From NCBI RefSeq assembly GCF_017814275.1, contig NZ_JAGIYQ010000002.1, positions 401,539-465,538 on the forward strand: a stretch of DNA of 64,000 bases, given 5' to 3'. A model generated the notes under the pieces. The model was not told the origin of the DNA. It made no database searches and saw only the letters and a list, made by a program, of their open reading frames with translations. A program made the position numbers and the translations under genes. This document shows positions 19,093-29,296 of the stretch, in pieces (within the stretch, counting starts at the first letter, position 1; each line of letters begins with the position of its first letter). This DNA is from Gottfriedia endophytica. GTDB lineage: Bacteria; Bacillota; Bacilli; Bacillales; Bacillaceae_G.

Positions 19093-19271
19093 TCTTCTCA
19101 CCTCCATTTTTACTTTTTCAATTAATTAGAATAACTATGCCAAGAAATATTTCTCATTTTATAATGTTGGCATTTAGATTTTCTGTTTAAAATTTCTCCA
19201 TAGAAAAATTTAGAGGGTTTGACTCGTCTAATAAGAATATTAATAATAATAAACTTGGGAGGTAAGATGAT

Positions 19272-19733
19272 TTGAGAAAAGTTATTCTTATGGCACTATC
19301 CTTAACTTTTATATCTTCGCTACTTTATGGTTGTCAATCGAAAGAAAAGATTTCTACTGAAACCACCGTTAATCAATCTACTAAATCGGAAACCAATAAT
19401 GAATTATTAATCGACAATAATTTTAAAAGCGTCAGCGTTTCAAAAACAAAAGGTGTTGATGAAATTACAATTTATGATAAAGAATCTATCCATGCCTTTC
19501 AAAACATATTTTCAAGTGCAGTAAAAGAACCTGGCGTAGTTGATATGGCAGGCCCAGAATTTTATTTAGAAGTCATTTATGACAAAGAAAAGCACCAAAA
19601 TTTGTATTTATGGATAGGTAAAAAAGGACAAAGAAGTACATTTATGAAAACGGATGATACGAGCACCATTTATACGGTTTTAGAAGAAAAGACTAATAAA
19701 TTGATTGAATTAATTGAATCTAGCTTTAATTAA
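19272..19733 (+). CDS. Lipoprotein, YhfM-like
   Basis: 153 aa. A lipoprotein signal ends in SSLLYGC (Cys21), followed by a Ser/Thr/Asn linker and a small domain with SKTKGVDEITIYDK and WIGKKGQRSTFMK, resembling the YhfM-like domain. Function unknown. TTG at 19272 is 8 bases after GGGAGGT; the ATG at 19267 is out of frame and stops at once. Confidence 0.72.
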   Translation: MRKVILMALSLTFISSLLYGCQSKEKISTETTVNQSTKSETNNELLIDNNFKSVSVSKTKGVDEITIYDKESIHAFQNIFSSAVKEPGVVDMAGPEFYLEVIYDKEKHQNLYLWIGKKGQRSTFMKTDDTSTIYTVLEEKTNKLIELIESSFN

Positions 19734-19761
19734 GACTTAGTATGACCTTTTAGAAAACAAT

Positions 19762-19806
19762 AAAAAACCGTCATTTCAACAATTTTACTGTTGAACGACG
19801 GTTATT
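19762..19806. terminator. Bidirectional terminator between the lipoprotein gene and gcvPB
   Basis: AACCGTCATTTCAACA (19766-19781) pairs with TGTTGAACGACGGTT (19789-19803), one mismatch, with A and T runs outside. Confidence 0.88.
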
Positions 19807-19809
19807 TAC

Positions 19810-21270
19810 TTACGCTTTTTGGTAACGTAACACTGGTTTACGTGCTGCTAATGTTTCATCAAGTCTACTTACAACTGTTGAGTAAGGAGCTTCTTGAACG
19901 ATTTCTGGATTCTCTTCAGCTTCTTTTGCAATTGCGATCATTGTATCACAGAAAGCATCAAGTGTTTCTTTCGATTCTGTTTCAGTTGGTTCGATCATGA
20001 TACATTCTTCCACGTTTAATGGGAAGTAGATTGTTGGTGGATGGTAACCAAAATCTAATAATCGTTTTGCGATATCAAGTGTACGAACACCTAGTTTCTT
20101 TTGACGTTTTCCACTTAATACAAATTCATGCTTACAATGACGATCAAATGGTAGATCAAAATGTGGTGCTAAACGACGCATCATATAGTTAGCGTTTAAT
20201 ACAGCATCTTCAGTAACTTGTTTTAAGCCCTCTGGACCCATTGAACGAATATACGTATATGCACGTACATTGATTCCAAAGTTACCATAATATGGTTTTA
20301 CTCGGCCGATTGAATGTGGACAATCAGCATTTAAAACATACTCTTCGCCTTGTTGCTCAACAATTGGTGCTGGAAGGAATGGGATTAAGTCTGCTTTCAC
20401 ACCAACTGGACCAGAACCAGGGCCACCTCCACCATGAGGACCTGTGAACGTTTTATGAAGATTTAAGTGAACAACGTCAAAGCCCATATCACCAGGACGT
20501 GCTTTACTTAAAACAGCGTTTAAATTTGCTCCATCATAGTATACTTTTCCGCCCGCTTCATGGATAATCTCAGAGATTTCATAAATATCTTCTTCAAATA
20601 ATCCAAGTGTATTTGGATTTGTAAGCATTAATGCTGCAACGTTTCCATCTACTACACGACGCAAGTCTTCTAAGTCTACAAGACCATTTTCGTTTGATTT
20701 AACTGTAATCGTTTCAAATCCTGCTACTGTTGCTGATGCCGGATTTGTACCATGAGCTGAGTCTGGTACGATTACTTTCGTACGGTTAAAATCTCCACGA
20801 CTTTCATGATATGCACGGATAATCATTAAGCCAGTCCACTCACCGTGAGCTCCTGCTGCAGGCTGTAATGTCACTTCGTCCATACCTGTGATTTCTTTTA
20901 ATTCTTGTTGAAGCTCATGCATTAACTCAAGTGCACCTTGAACTTGATATTCATCTTGTAAAGGATGAATATGTGCAAAGCCATTAAAGCGCGCAACTGC
21001 CTCATTGATTTTTGGATTATACTTCATTGTACATGAACCTAATGGATAAAATCCTGAGTCAACACCATGGTTACGATTAGAAAGTGCTGTATAATGACGC
21101 ATTAAATCAAGCTCAGAAACTTCTGGTAATTCAGCTTTTTCTTGACGTATATATGCTGAAGGAATTACTTCTTCTACATTAATGTCTTCTACATCAAGAA
21201 TTGGTAAGCTATAAGCAATTCTTCCTTCTCTACTAATCTCAAAAACTAATGGTTGATCCTTCTTCAGCAT
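19810..21270 (-). CDS. gcvPB: Glycine dehydrogenase (decarboxylating) subunit 2
   Basis: 486 aa PLP-carrying half of the split P-protein, which decarboxylates glycine and passes the aminomethyl group to lipoyl H-protein. The PLP Lys lies in [31 protein letters not shown] and DSAHGTNPA are further cofactor-site segments. The start ATG is 32 bases inside gcvPA, with AAAGGGG upstream, so the two subunits are coupled. Last gene of the gcvT-gcvPA-gcvPB operon. Confidence 0.96.
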   Translation of the reverse strand: MLKKDQPLVFEISREGRIAYSLPILDVEDINVEEVIPSAYIRQEKAELPEVSELDLMRHYTALSNRNHGVDSGFYPLGSCTMKYNPKINEAVARFNGFAHIHPLQDEYQVQGALELMHELQQELKEITGMDEVTLQPAAGAHGEWTGLMIIRAYHESRGDFNRTKVIVPDSAHGTNPASATVAGFETITVKSNENGLVDLEDLRRVVDGNVAALMLTNPNTLGLFEEDIYEISEIIHEAGGKVYYDGANLNAVLSKARPGDMGFDVVHLNLHKTFTGPHGGGGPGSGPVGVKADLIPFLPAPIVEQQGEEYVLNADCPHSIGRVKPYYGNFGINVRAYTYIRSMGPEGLKQVTEDAVLNANYMMRRLAPHFDLPFDRHCKHEFVLSGKRQKKLGVRTLDIAKRLLDFGYHPPTIYFPLNVEECIMIEPTETESKETLDAFCDTMIAIAKEAEENPEIVQEAPYSTVVSRLDETLAARKPVLRYQKA

Positions 21271-22627
21271 GGTGCATCCCCTTTCCGTTCACTAATGAAA
21301 CTAATTCTTCGATAAATGTATCCATTTGTTCTTTAGAACGTAATTCAGTCACAGCAATCAGCATGTGGTTTTCAAGTGTTGGTTCAACCTTTGCTAAATC
21401 ATATCCACCGATGATTTTACTAATAAATAACTGTTTATTTAATTCAGTAACATTTGTTTTTACATTTATTACAAGCTCATTAAATGCTGGTCCTTGGAAT
21501 ACAACTTGTAAGCCTTTCGCTTCAAGTTGTTTTTTCATGTACTCGGTACGTTGAATGTTTTGAGTTGCCATTTCAACAGCACCTTTTTTACCAAGTGCAG
21601 TCATTGCTACAGAAGCAGCTAATGCATTTAGTGCTTGATTTGAACAAATATTAGAAGTCGCTTTATCACGACGAATATGTTGTTCACGTGCTTGAAGTGT
21701 TAATACAAAACCACGGCGTCCTTCTCCATCAACTGTTTGACCTACTAAACGTCCAGGCATTTTTCTCATTAATTTTGAAGTTGTTGCAAAGTAACCACAA
21801 TGTGGTCCACCAAATTGTGTTGGAATACCGAATGGTTGTGCATCTCCAGCAACAATATCCGCACCAAATTGACCAGGTGGTGTCAAAACAGCTAAAGCTA
21901 ATGGATTACTTGATACAACAAATAACCCTTTAAAGCTATGTGCGATTGGCTCAATTTTATCTAATTCTTCAATTTGTCCATAGAAGTTTGGATATTGCAC
22001 TAAAACACACGCAACATCTTCAGACATTTCAGCTTGAAGTTGGTCTAAATCAGTTCTTCCATCTTTTAAGCCAATTTCAACTACTTCTAAATGTTGTCCT
22101 TTTGCATAAGAAAGAACAACTTCTCGTGAATGAGGATGAACCCCTTTTGACACTAAGATTTTTTTCTTACCTGTATGACCAGCTGCTAATGTTGCTGCCT
22201 CAGCTAGAGACGTTCCTCCATCATACATTGATGAGTTAGCAACATCCATTCCTGTCAATTCACAAATCATTGTTTGAAATTCAAAAATTGCTTGAAGTTC
22301 ACCTTGTGAAATTTCAGGTTGATAAGGTGTATAAGCTGTATAAAATTCCGAACGAGAAATAACATGGTCTACAACTGTTGGTAAGTAATGATCATATACC
22401 CCAGCTCCTAAAAATGAAACATACTCCCTTAAATTCGCATTTTTATTTGCAAGGTCTGTTAATTCTTTTAATAAGTCAGATTCTGATTTTGCTTTTTTAA
22501 TATTTAATAAACCGTTAAAGCGAACTTTTTCTGGAATATCACTAAACAATTCATCAACCGAGCTTACACCAACTGTCTTAAGCATCTCTTGACGATCTTG
22601 CTCTGTCATTGGTAAATATCTATGCAT
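21239..22627 (-). CDS. gcvPA: Glycine dehydrogenase (decarboxylating) subunit 1
   Basis: 462 aa N-terminal half of P-protein in the split, Gram-positive form. Typical segments: [53 protein letters not shown]. It forms a heterotetramer with GcvPB. It begins 27 bases after the gcvT stop and overlaps gcvPB at its end. Confidence 0.96.
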   Translation of the reverse strand: MHRYLPMTEQDRQEMLKTVGVSSVDELFSDIPEKVRFNGLLNIKKAKSESDLLKELTDLANKNANLREYVSFLGAGVYDHYLPTVVDHVISRSEFYTAYTPYQPEISQGELQAIFEFQTMICELTGMDVANSSMYDGGTSLAEAATLAAGHTGKKKILVSKGVHPHSREVVLSYAKGQHLEVVEIGLKDGRTDLDQLQAEMSEDVACVLVQYPNFYGQIEELDKIEPIAHSFKGLFVVSSNPLALAVLTPPGQFGADIVAGDAQPFGIPTQFGGPHCGYFATTSKLMRKMPGRLVGQTVDGEGRRGFVLTLQAREQHIRRDKATSNICSNQALNALAASVAMTALGKKGAVEMATQNIQRTEYMKKQLEAKGLQVVFQGPAFNELVINVKTNVTELNKQLFISKIIGGYDLAKVEPTLENHMLIAVTELRSKEQMDTFIEELVSLVNGKGMHHAEEGSTISF

Positions 22628-22653
22628 GAAGGAAATTCCCCTTTCTCCCCTAC

Positions 22654-23757
22654 TTATTTTTTCTCACGTTTATAAAAAGGTGTTGAAACGACAACAGCTT
22701 TTAAGCGTTTGTTTCGAATCTCTACCTCAACTTCAGTTCCTAATGCTGTGTATTCTTTTTTCAATAATGCTAAGCCAATGTTTCTTTTAAGAGTCGGTGA
22801 TTGTGTGCCGCTTGTTACTTCACCAATTCTTTCATCTCCAATAAACACCTCATAATGCGTACGAGGAATTCCTTTATCAATCATCTCAATTCCAACAATC
22901 TTTCGAGGAACACCATTTTCTTTTTGAGAAGCTAATACTGATTTCCCAATAAAATCAGACTCTTTATTTGTTTTAACTGCGAACCCAATTCCAGCTTCAA
23001 GAGGTGTAATGTCTTTTGTTAATTCTTGGCCGTATAAAGCTAGCTTTGCCTCGAAACGAAGTGTATCACGAGCTCCTAAACCACAAGGCTTTAAGCCATC
23101 TTCTTTTCCAGCTTCTAAAAGTAATTTCCATAGTGCTGGTCCATCAGAGCTTTCACAGTAAAGTTCATATCCATCTTCACCTGTATAGCCAGTTCTAGAA
23201 ACTAGTACTGAGTAATCTCCAATTTTCACATTATTTTTGAATGTAAAGTACTTAATATCTACTACATTCTCATCAGTTAAACGTTGAAGTATTGTAGGCG
23301 CCAGTGGTCCTTGTAGAGCCAATTGGGCAAAATCTTTACTTTTATTTACAACATGAACATCACCAGCTACATGTGACAGAAGCCATTCAAAATCTTTTTC
23401 AATATTAGAAGCATTTACTACTAATAAGTAATGTTCATCATTTAATTTATAAATTAATAGGTCATCGACTGTTCCACCATTTTCATAGCACATTGTACTA
23501 TACTGTGCAGAACCATCCGTTAATAAGGATACATCATTTGTCATTGTTTTTTGTAAATAAGCTAAGCTACCCTTGCCAGTTACCTCAATTTCTCCCATAT
23601 GAGAAACATCAAACAAACCTGCTGTTGTTCTTACTGCTTCATGCTCATCTTTGATACTCGTGAACTGAACAGGTAATTCCCAACCACCAAAATCAATTGT
23701 TTTTGCACCTAGCACTTTGTATTCTTCAAACAAAGGCGTTCTAAGTAAAGTAGTCAT
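22654..23757 (-). CDS. gcvT: Aminomethyltransferase (T-protein of glycine cleavage)
   Basis: 367 aa, normal length. It releases ammonia and passes the methylene group to tetrahydrofolate. [23 protein letters not shown] and [14 protein letters not shown] are family signatures. The ATG at 23757 ([10 protein letters not shown]) follows AGGGGGAG; the longer open frame to 23844 adds a non-homologous stretch and has no ribosome site. First gene of the operon. Confidence 0.95.
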   Translation of the reverse strand: MTTLLRTPLFEEYKVLGAKTIDFGGWELPVQFTSIKDEHEAVRTTAGLFDVSHMGEIEVTGKGSLAYLQKTMTNDVSLLTDGSAQYSTMCYENGGTVDDLLIYKLNDEHYLLVVNASNIEKDFEWLLSHVAGDVHVVNKSKDFAQLALQGPLAPTILQRLTDENVVDIKYFTFKNNVKIGDYSVLVSRTGYTGEDGYELYCESSDGPALWKLLLEAGKEDGLKPCGLGARDTLRFEAKLALYGQELTKDITPLEAGIGFAVKTNKESDFIGKSVLASQKENGVPRKIVGIEMIDKGIPRTHYEVFIGDERIGEVTSGTQSPTLKRNIGLALLKKEYTALGTEVEVEIRNKRLKAVVVSTPFYKREKK

Positions 23758-24120
23758 GTAGTCTTCTCCCCCTCTTTCTACATGCATGCAACAGCTAGCG
23801 TATTTTTGGTCTTCACTAGCCTTTTCATTGGAATGGTATGACATAATTTTTCCTTATTTAGGAAATGATACTAGAAAAAATAAAAATTACTTTACCAGAT
23901 TAAAACAAAACTAACAAAAAATTCTTAAAAATAACATTAGATTGTTTTATTTGGTAAATACGAAAATTTTATCTTTTCTATATTATTTATCCTAACATTA
24001 AATGACATATTTCTTCAATCAAGAAATGCAATTTTCTAAATATTTTTTACGAACATTAATAACCATTATCTAATTATTGTTCAGTAATATTAAAAGTTTT
24101 TAAGAAAATAGGTGAAAATA
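23758..24120. other. gcvT-yqhH divergent intergenic region without a recognisable glycine riboswitch
   Basis: 363 bases, very AT-rich. Read toward gcvT, I see only short hairpins (TTTCC...GGAAA near 23860 and GCTAG...CTAGC near 23796-23822). There is no GGAGAG...CTCTCAGG-type glycine aptamer and no terminator hairpin before gcvT. Confidence 0.5.
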
Positions 24121-25806
24121 ATGAGCATACCCATCAAATTCCATTCTGACTGGCAAGAATCTTTTTTAAAAAAGCTTGAACATGATGGACCGTGGTCAAA
24201 CTGGGAAAATTACAAATTAGCTTTTGATACAGTTCACCATCTTGCTGTTCCAACATTCGATGGCATGATCGCACCTTCTTATTTACCTGGGTTAACTCCC
24301 CTTCCTCACCAACTTGAAGTAGCGAATACTGTAATTGAAAAAATGAATGGAAAAGCAATTCTTGCGGACGAAGTAGGTCTTGGGAAAACGATAGAAGCAG
24401 GATTAATTCTAAAAGAATATATGATTAGAGGTCTTGTAAAAAAAGTACTAATTCTAGTTCCTGCATCGCTAGTTTCACAATGGGCCTTTGAAATGAACAC
24501 TAAATTTCATATTCCTGCAATTGCTCAGCAAAAAAAGAGTTATGTATGGGATAAGTGTGATGTCGTTGTATCGTCGATTGATACTGCAAAGAGAGCTCCT
24601 CATCGTGAGGCAATATTAGACATTCAATATGATTTAATTATTATCGATGAGGCACATAAATTAAAAAACAATAAAACAAAAAACTATGAATTTGTTCAGC
24701 TCTTAAAAAAGAAATTTTGTTTATTATTAACTGCTACTCCTGTTCAAAATAAAATTGAAGAAATCTTTCATCTAGTTTCGTTATTAAAGCCAGGGCATTT
24801 AGGAAATAAATCAAGTTTTGAAGAATATTTTTCAGCGAAAAACCGTTCATTTGAACATGAAGATTTACTAAAGGAATTAATTGGAAAAGTCATGGTACGA
24901 AACAGGCGTCAAGATACTGGGATTGAATGGACGAAACGCCATGTTGAGACTGTCCTGATTGAATTTAATGAAGAAGAACGAAAGCTTTACAATCTAATCG
25001 AAGAATGGCAAAAGACTAATTATACTGGGATGTCTTCTGCATTTTCATTTCTTACCTTTAAAAGAGAAGCATGCAGTAGTCGTGAAGCAGTTTATGTATC
25101 TATGAAAAAAATGATTCAACGTTTTGAAAAAGAAGGAATTGAAGTAAACGATCTATTTGTGGAGAAAATTTTCCAACAAATCAATTCTATAACATATAAT
25201 TCCAAAGCTAATAAAGTGGTCGAACTAATCAAAGAAATAAATGATAAGGTCATTATTTTTACAGAATATCGAGCAACCCAGCTTTATTTACAATGGTTAT
25301 TAAAACAACATGGCATTACATCTGTCCCATTCCGAGGTGGATTTAAACGAGGAAAAAAAGATTGGATGAAGGAATTATTTCGAAATCGAGTACAAGTCTT
25401 AATAGCAACTGAAGCTGGAGGAGAAGGGATTAACCTTCAGTTTTGTTCAAATATGATTAACTTTGATTTACCTTGGAATCCAATGAGATTAGAACAACGG
25501 ATTGGACGTATTCATCGTCTTGGCCAAACCGAAGATGTAAAAATTTTCAATTTCGCAACGGTAGGTTCAATCGAAGAACATATTTTGCGCCTATTATATG
25601 AAAAAATTCATCTGTTTGAAAAAGTAATCGGTGAATTAGATGATATTTTAACACGAATTCCATATCAAGAATTTGAGGCTCATCTAAATGAAATCTTTTT
25701 ACATTCACAATCAGAAGGCGAAATGAAAATAAAAATGGAAAATTTAACATCAATTATTCAACTTCAACAATTAAAACAATCGGGAGATCAATATGCAGCA
25801 AAATGA
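24121..25806 (+). CDS. yqhH: SNF2-family DNA/RNA helicase YqhH
   Basis: 561 aa Swi2/Snf2 ATPase. Walker A in LADEVGLGKTIEAG, Walker B DEAHKLKN, motif III LTATPVQN, motif V ATEAGGEGINLQ, motif VI QRIGRIHRLGQ. No extra accessory domain is visible. ATG at 24121 has AGGTG 6 bases upstream; the GTG at 24112 lies in that site. Overlaps yqhG by 14 bases. Role in Bacillus not established. Confidence 0.9.
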   Translation: MSIPIKFHSDWQESFLKKLEHDGPWSNWENYKLAFDTVHHLAVPTFDGMIAPSYLPGLTPLPHQLEVANTVIEKMNGKAILADEVGLGKTIEAGLILKEYMIRGLVKKVLILVPASLVSQWAFEMNTKFHIPAIAQQKKSYVWDKCDVVVSSIDTAKRAPHREAILDIQYDLIIIDEAHKLKNNKTKNYEFVQLLKKKFCLLLTATPVQNKIEEIFHLVSLLKPGHLGNKSSFEEYFSAKNRSFEHEDLLKELIGKVMVRNRRQDTGIEWTKRHVETVLIEFNEEERKLYNLIEEWQKTNYTGMSSAFSFLTFKREACSSREAVYVSMKKMIQRFEKEGIEVNDLFVEKIFQQINSITYNSKANKVVELIKEINDKVIIFTEYRATQLYLQWLLKQHGITSVPFRGGFKRGKKDWMKELFRNRVQVLIATEAGGEGINLQFCSNMINFDLPWNPMRLEQRIGRIHRLGQTEDVKIFNFATVGSIEEHILRLLYEKIHLFEKVIGELDDILTRIPYQEFEAHLNEIFLHSQSEGEMKIKMENLTSIIQLQQLKQSGDQYAAK

Positions 25807-26623
25807 AATTCATCAATATTTAGAGCACTTCCTTGAAACAAATGATTGCAAAATTGTTAACCGCTCATCTGGTTTATTAGAAATTCAATTGACAATTGAA
25901 ATGGATAAATTGTTAATGAATCGGCCATTTTATTGGCATTATCTTGAAAAAACGGGCGGGATTCCTAATCCAATGAAAGTCACTTTTATTACTGATCAAG
26001 ATGAAGTGGATGAAAGTGTTAAAGGTGAACAAATACATTTTGGGTCCCCAAGACTGCATCAAATCTTTTCTATTGTAAAAGATTTAGGACAATCAATTAG
26101 CTTATATGAAAATGTGCAACCACCAAATGGACAACAGCTTCCACTACATCCATGGTTAGCTGTAAATTATCAAGTATCATTTACATGTGATCGCAAAAGA
26201 GATATATTGTACTCATTTGGAATACATTTAATTAGCGGACAAATTATCGAAAATTTCCATCCGATCTTATCAAATCTTTCTTTCTCAGGAAAAATCCCAG
26301 ATTTTTGTTATTGTATCTCACCAATTATTAAACCTGTATCTGGTTTAAATAGATTGGAACAGCTTTTAACAAAAATAATTGAGAAAGAAGATGAAATGTG
26401 GGCGGAAGAAGCAAGAAATCGTTGGGAACATGATTTACAATTATTAAATCAATTTTATGAAGGAACAGAGGATTCCCCAGAAAGCTATAAGGTTGAAAAG
26501 AATGCATTAAAAGAGTTATACGATCCAGTTATTCATGTAAATGTCATAAATGGAGGATTGTTTTACCTTTCTCTTCCAACGATGCATTCATTTTTATCAA
26601 GTAATGAAAAACAAAATAATTAA
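25793..26623 (+). CDS. yqhG: YqhG family protein
   Basis: 276-aa soluble protein of the YqhG family, unknown function, always seen (to my knowledge) with the SNF2 helicase. The start is inside the helicase gene with GGGAG 6 bases upstream, so expression is coupled and a joint function is plausible. No catalytic motif is evident. A 16-bp terminator follows. Confidence 0.85.
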   Translation: MQQNEIHQYLEHFLETNDCKIVNRSSGLLEIQLTIEMDKLLMNRPFYWHYLEKTGGIPNPMKVTFITDQDEVDESVKGEQIHFGSPRLHQIFSIVKDLGQSISLYENVQPPNGQQLPLHPWLAVNYQVSFTCDRKRDILYSFGIHLISGQIIENFHPILSNLSFSGKIPDFCYCISPIIKPVSGLNRLEQLLTKIIEKEDEMWAEEARNRWEHDLQLLNQFYEGTEDSPESYKVEKNALKELYDPVIHVNVINGGLFYLSLPTMHSFLSSNEKQNN

Positions 26624-26656
26624 ATCAAAAAAGAGTGATAATCACTCTTTTTTGAT
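26624..26656. terminator. Bidirectional terminator between yqhG and yqzE
   Basis: ATCAAAAAAGAGTGAT (26624-26639) and ATCACTCTTTTTTGAT (26641-26656) form a perfect 16-bp stem. Confidence 0.92.
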
Positions 26657-26679
26657 CTGACTTCAATTAATGAAAAAGT

Positions 26680-26883
26680 TTATATACTCTTCTTATTTCT
26701 ACGTTCATTCAATTTTCTTTTATAAAGTGCCAAGCTTAAAGGTAATAATCCAAACATTCTTGAAGGTAAATATTCTTTAGATTCCTCTTTTTCATGCTTA
26801 TGTTGTTCACGCACTTCTTTTGGCTGATCAATATAGTTCATAAATTGTTCAGTCATGTATTTTACATAATCATTTGTTTTCAA
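26680..26883 (-). CDS. yqzE: YqzE family protein
   Basis: Small protein of about 67 aa beginning MKTNDYVKYMTEQFMNYI, the YqzE family. TTG at 26883 is 6 bases after AGGTG and gives the family's usual N-terminus; the GTG at 26892 overlaps that site. Highly charged middle and basic C-terminus. Function unknown. Placed just after aroK, as in other Bacillus. Confidence 0.83.
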   Translation of the reverse strand: MKTNDYVKYMTEQFMNYIDQPKEVREQHKHEKEESKEYLPSRMFGLLPLSLALYKRKLNERRNKKSI

Positions 26884-26892
26884 ACGTTTCAC

Positions 26893-27429
26893 CTAACTTT
26901 CTATCTTTTTATTACTACTATCTCCCCCTTTTCTATTCGTTAAACAATTAATTATTTCCATTGTGATTTCATCTGGCATTTTCCCATTTGTATGAATTGT
27001 AAAATGTGCTTTTTCATAAAATGGTAAACGTCTTTCAAAAAGAAGTTCTAATTCATTTTTCGTTTTTTGATGTGCATTTGGACGATTCGAATCTTTACTT
27101 ACACGGTTATATATCACTTCAATCGGTGTATCTAAATAAACTACAACCCCATTCTTAAGTAAATAATGGATATTCTCATCTTTTGATACAATGCCTCCAC
27201 CAGTTGATACAACTGCATTCTTTATAGGCATCTTTTTTAGTTCTTCTGTTTCATATTTCCTAAACATATTTTCTCCATCTTCCTTGAAAATGGTAGGAAT
27301 AGATTTTTTTTGACTTTTTTCAATTTGCAAATCTAAATCATAAAATGGCACTTTTATAATATGTGCTAACTTTTCACCTATAGTGGTTTTTCCTGTTCCC
27401 ATAAATCCAACTAAAAAAATTGTCTCCAT
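26893..27429 (-). CDS. aroK: Shikimate kinase
   Basis: 178 aa P-loop kinase phosphorylating shikimate on the way to chorismate. Walker A GFMGTGKTT (8-16), shikimate-binding DLD and FRKYE, VSTGGGIV (Gly-rich substrate loop), and the lid Arg in SKDSNRPN. It is transcribed with the comG genes, 20 bases after comGG. Confidence 0.93.
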   Translation of the reverse strand: METIFLVGFMGTGKTTIGEKLAHIIKVPFYDLDLQIEKSQKKSIPTIFKEDGENMFRKYETEELKKMPIKNAVVSTGGGIVSKDENIHYLLKNGVVVYLDTPIEVIYNRVSKDSNRPNAHQKTKNELELLFERRLPFYEKAHFTIHTNGKMPDEITMEIINCLTNRKGGDSSNKKIES

Positions 27430-27449
27430 AAATCCTCCATTCCATCAAT

Positions 27450-27857
27450 TTACTTTTCTTTCCAAGAAGAAATATCTCCTGTTAGAACATTCAACTCAAA
27501 TTGCACCATATGCTTGTTTACTAAATAATTATTTGCATTTAGTGTGATAAGGTATTGATTTTGATTGATCATATTAAATGTACTCATAATTTTTGTATTC
27601 CCATAAAGTATAACGTCATTTTGATTTTCAGGTATACCGAATTGTCTAAATTTATATATTGCATACGAATAACCTCTTTCAATTTCTGCCATTCCTTCTT
27701 TTTTATGTTCGAATAAATTGTAGGATTGGAAAATTGATATCTGAATTAAAAAGAAGAGCACTAACATACTACTAAGTAAAAGAGTAAATGGAAGAAAAAA
27801 GCCCTCATTATTTTTACGAAGTTTTAATTGTTGAATACACATTGAGGTTCCTCTCAT
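27450..27857 (-). CDS. comGG: Competence minor pseudopilin ComGG
   Basis: 135 aa. Assigned by position as the last comG gene and by an N-terminal pilin-like segment EGFFLPFTLLLSSMLVLFF. The glutamate at +5 of the mature form found in other pilins is absent. ATG at 27857 has AAAGGAG 6 bases upstream; an inner ATG at 27842 also has AGAGGA in reach. Overlaps comGF by 44 bases. Membrane-anchored part of the DNA-uptake pseudopilus. Confidence 0.8.
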   Translation of the reverse strand: MRGTSMCIQQLKLRKNNEGFFLPFTLLLSSMLVLFFLIQISIFQSYNLFEHKKEGMAEIERGYSYAIYKFRQFGIPENQNDVILYGNTKIMSTFNMINQNQYLITLNANNYLVNKHMVQFELNVLTGDISSWKEK

Positions 27858-28278
27858 ATGTTACTCCTTTTAAATCTGTCACTTTAATGGTTAATAATGC
27901 AAATGAAAGAGGATAAATTTGTAAATCTTTTATATTTTGTAATGCAATATCATGACCTGTCCCATTTTTTTGCCTTCTAATGATTTGTTGATACTGTTCA
28001 TATGAAGAAATAGAATGATCCGCCGCCTCAACTTCTAAACGGTGCAAAGACACGGTTACTCTAATCCCAGTATTTATATCGTTTTGTAATTTAAAAATAA
28101 AATTTTCCCATTCTAAGGCATTTAATGAATCATTTTTAATATTATTTTGAATAAATGGATGTAAACTAGATGATGAAATTGACACGATAATTACTAGAAG
28201 GCTAAACGTTATGATTGTCTCTAATAATGTAAAGCCGCTATCATTTCTTGATAGTTGAGCAAATTTTATTTTTCTCAT
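27814..28278 (-). CDS. comGF: Competence minor pseudopilin ComGF
   Basis: 154 aa with the prepilin peptidase motif SGFTLLETIITF (cleavage after Gly15), then one hydrophobic helix and a globular domain with YEQYQQIIRRQKNGTG, typical of ComGF. Overlaps comGE (38 bases) and comGG. Confidence 0.87.
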   Translation of the reverse strand: MRKIKFAQLSRNDSGFTLLETIITFSLLVIIVSISSSSLHPFIQNNIKNDSLNALEWENFIFKLQNDINTGIRVTVSLHRLEVEAADHSISSYEQYQQIIRRQKNGTGHDIALQNIKDLQIYPLSFALLTIKVTDLKGVTYERNLNVYSTIKTS

Positions 28279-28573
28279 GATTATTCTCCCATAGAATGCA
28301 AACTTCCTCCTCGTTCAACGCGTTTATTGAACGAGCTATTTGAAAAACCTTCTGTTCTCTAATTACATCAACTTCCTGAATTGGTCTTCCACCTAGATAA
28401 TAAGAGTGTAGTGTTTCAGTTAAAATATCTATTGCAATACTTTTTTCATTTAAATAGTTTTTTTGATGGAGTATTTTTCCGATAGAAGGGACAATCGTTG
28501 AACAAAATAGGATGAGTAAACTAAGCGAAATAAGTGCTTCAAGAAGGCTAAATCCTTGTTCAAAGCTTTTCAT
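28241..28573 (-). CDS. comGE: Competence minor pseudopilin ComGE
   Basis: 110 aa. Prepilin motif QGFSLLEALISL with Gly7 and Glu at +5, one transmembrane helix, short C-terminal domain. Overlaps comGD by 14 bases. Identified by position within comG and by the pilin motif. Confidence 0.83.
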   Translation of the reverse strand: MKSFEQGFSLLEALISLSLLILFCSTIVPSIGKILHQKNYLNEKSIAIDILTETLHSYYLGGRPIQEVDVIREQKVFQIARSINALNEEEVCILWENNHEKNKICSTIKK

Positions 28574-29024
28574 AAGAAAACCTACCTATGCCTAAATAAA
28601 ATGTAATAATATAAATAATGTTTTTATATTCAACTTGAATTTTTCCTGACTTCGTAATATTACCATCTGTCCCAAATTCAATGGTCGACATTGAAAAATA
28701 ATAAAAATGAATTTTTGGATCAAACTGTCGTATGACAATAGAGTTTGATGAGATTGGTTCTCTCAATTCATACCGGTCATTCAAAAGATATACTCGTGTT
28801 CTTTCTTGATTAATCATTGCATTTTGTTGTGCTAGAAATAAATCACTTTGGAATTGTTGCAAAAATAATTTAAGTTTTTGATTATCCTCCATATTTCTAA
28901 TTTGCATAAAAGGGAATAGTAAAAATAGCATTGTAATACTTAAAACAATTAGCATCTCAATTAGGGTAAATCCATTTTGATTCTGCTTCTTAAGGTAAAG
29001 TAACAGTACCTGTAGTCTTGTCAT
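28560..29024 (-). CDS. comGD: Competence minor pseudopilin ComGD
   Basis: 154 aa. Prepilin motif NGFTLIEMLIVL (Gly18) after a longer basic leader. ATG at 29024 has AAGAG 7 bases upstream and lies inside comGC (35-base overlap). The longer frame to 29072 has no better site. Confidence 0.85.
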   Translation of the reverse strand: MTRLQVLLLYLKKQNQNGFTLIEMLIVLSITMLFLLFPFMQIRNMEDNQKLKLFLQQFQSDLFLAQQNAMINQERTRVYLLNDRYELREPISSNSIVIRQFDPKIHFYYFSMSTIEFGTDGNITKSGKIQVEYKNIIYIITFYLGIGRFSYEKL

Positions 29025-29286
29025 AACCAAGCTCTTTTTTATTTTGACATGTGTAGGTTGTGATATAGCCATCCTTTTTTAAATCCTCTAGAGTAGATGG
29101 AGTAGTATCTTTATCAAGCTTATATGACTCAACCTGTGATTGGACCATCTTTTGAAGAGCTTGGCACCCCTTATCTTGAATGGTTGATTCATGCTTGCCT
29201 ATATTTGGAATTGTAATGAGTAATAAAATACTAATTATTAACAAAACAATTAACATTTCGATCAAAGTAAATCCCTTTTCATTCAT
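28990..29286 (-). CDS. comGC: Competence major pseudopilin ComGC
   Basis: 98 aa. Short leader MNEKG then FTLIEMLIVLLIISILLL, a classic type IV pilin N-terminus cleaved by ComC after Gly5. Two Cys residues (in DKGCQAL and TYTCQNK) could form the ComGC disulfide. Main subunit of the transformation pseudopilus. Confidence 0.95.
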   Translation of the reverse strand: MNEKGFTLIEMLIVLLIISILLLITIPNIGKHESTIQDKGCQALQKMVQSQVESYKLDKDTTPSTLEDLKKDGYITTYTCQNKKELGYDKTTGTVTLP

Positions 29287-29296
29287 CTTTTTCCTC

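Noticed and set aside
19791..22239. Several plus-strand open frames of 60-100 codons opposite gcvPA and gcvPB
   Set aside because: They are mirror frames of a highly conserved operon, lack ribosome sites and show no family features.
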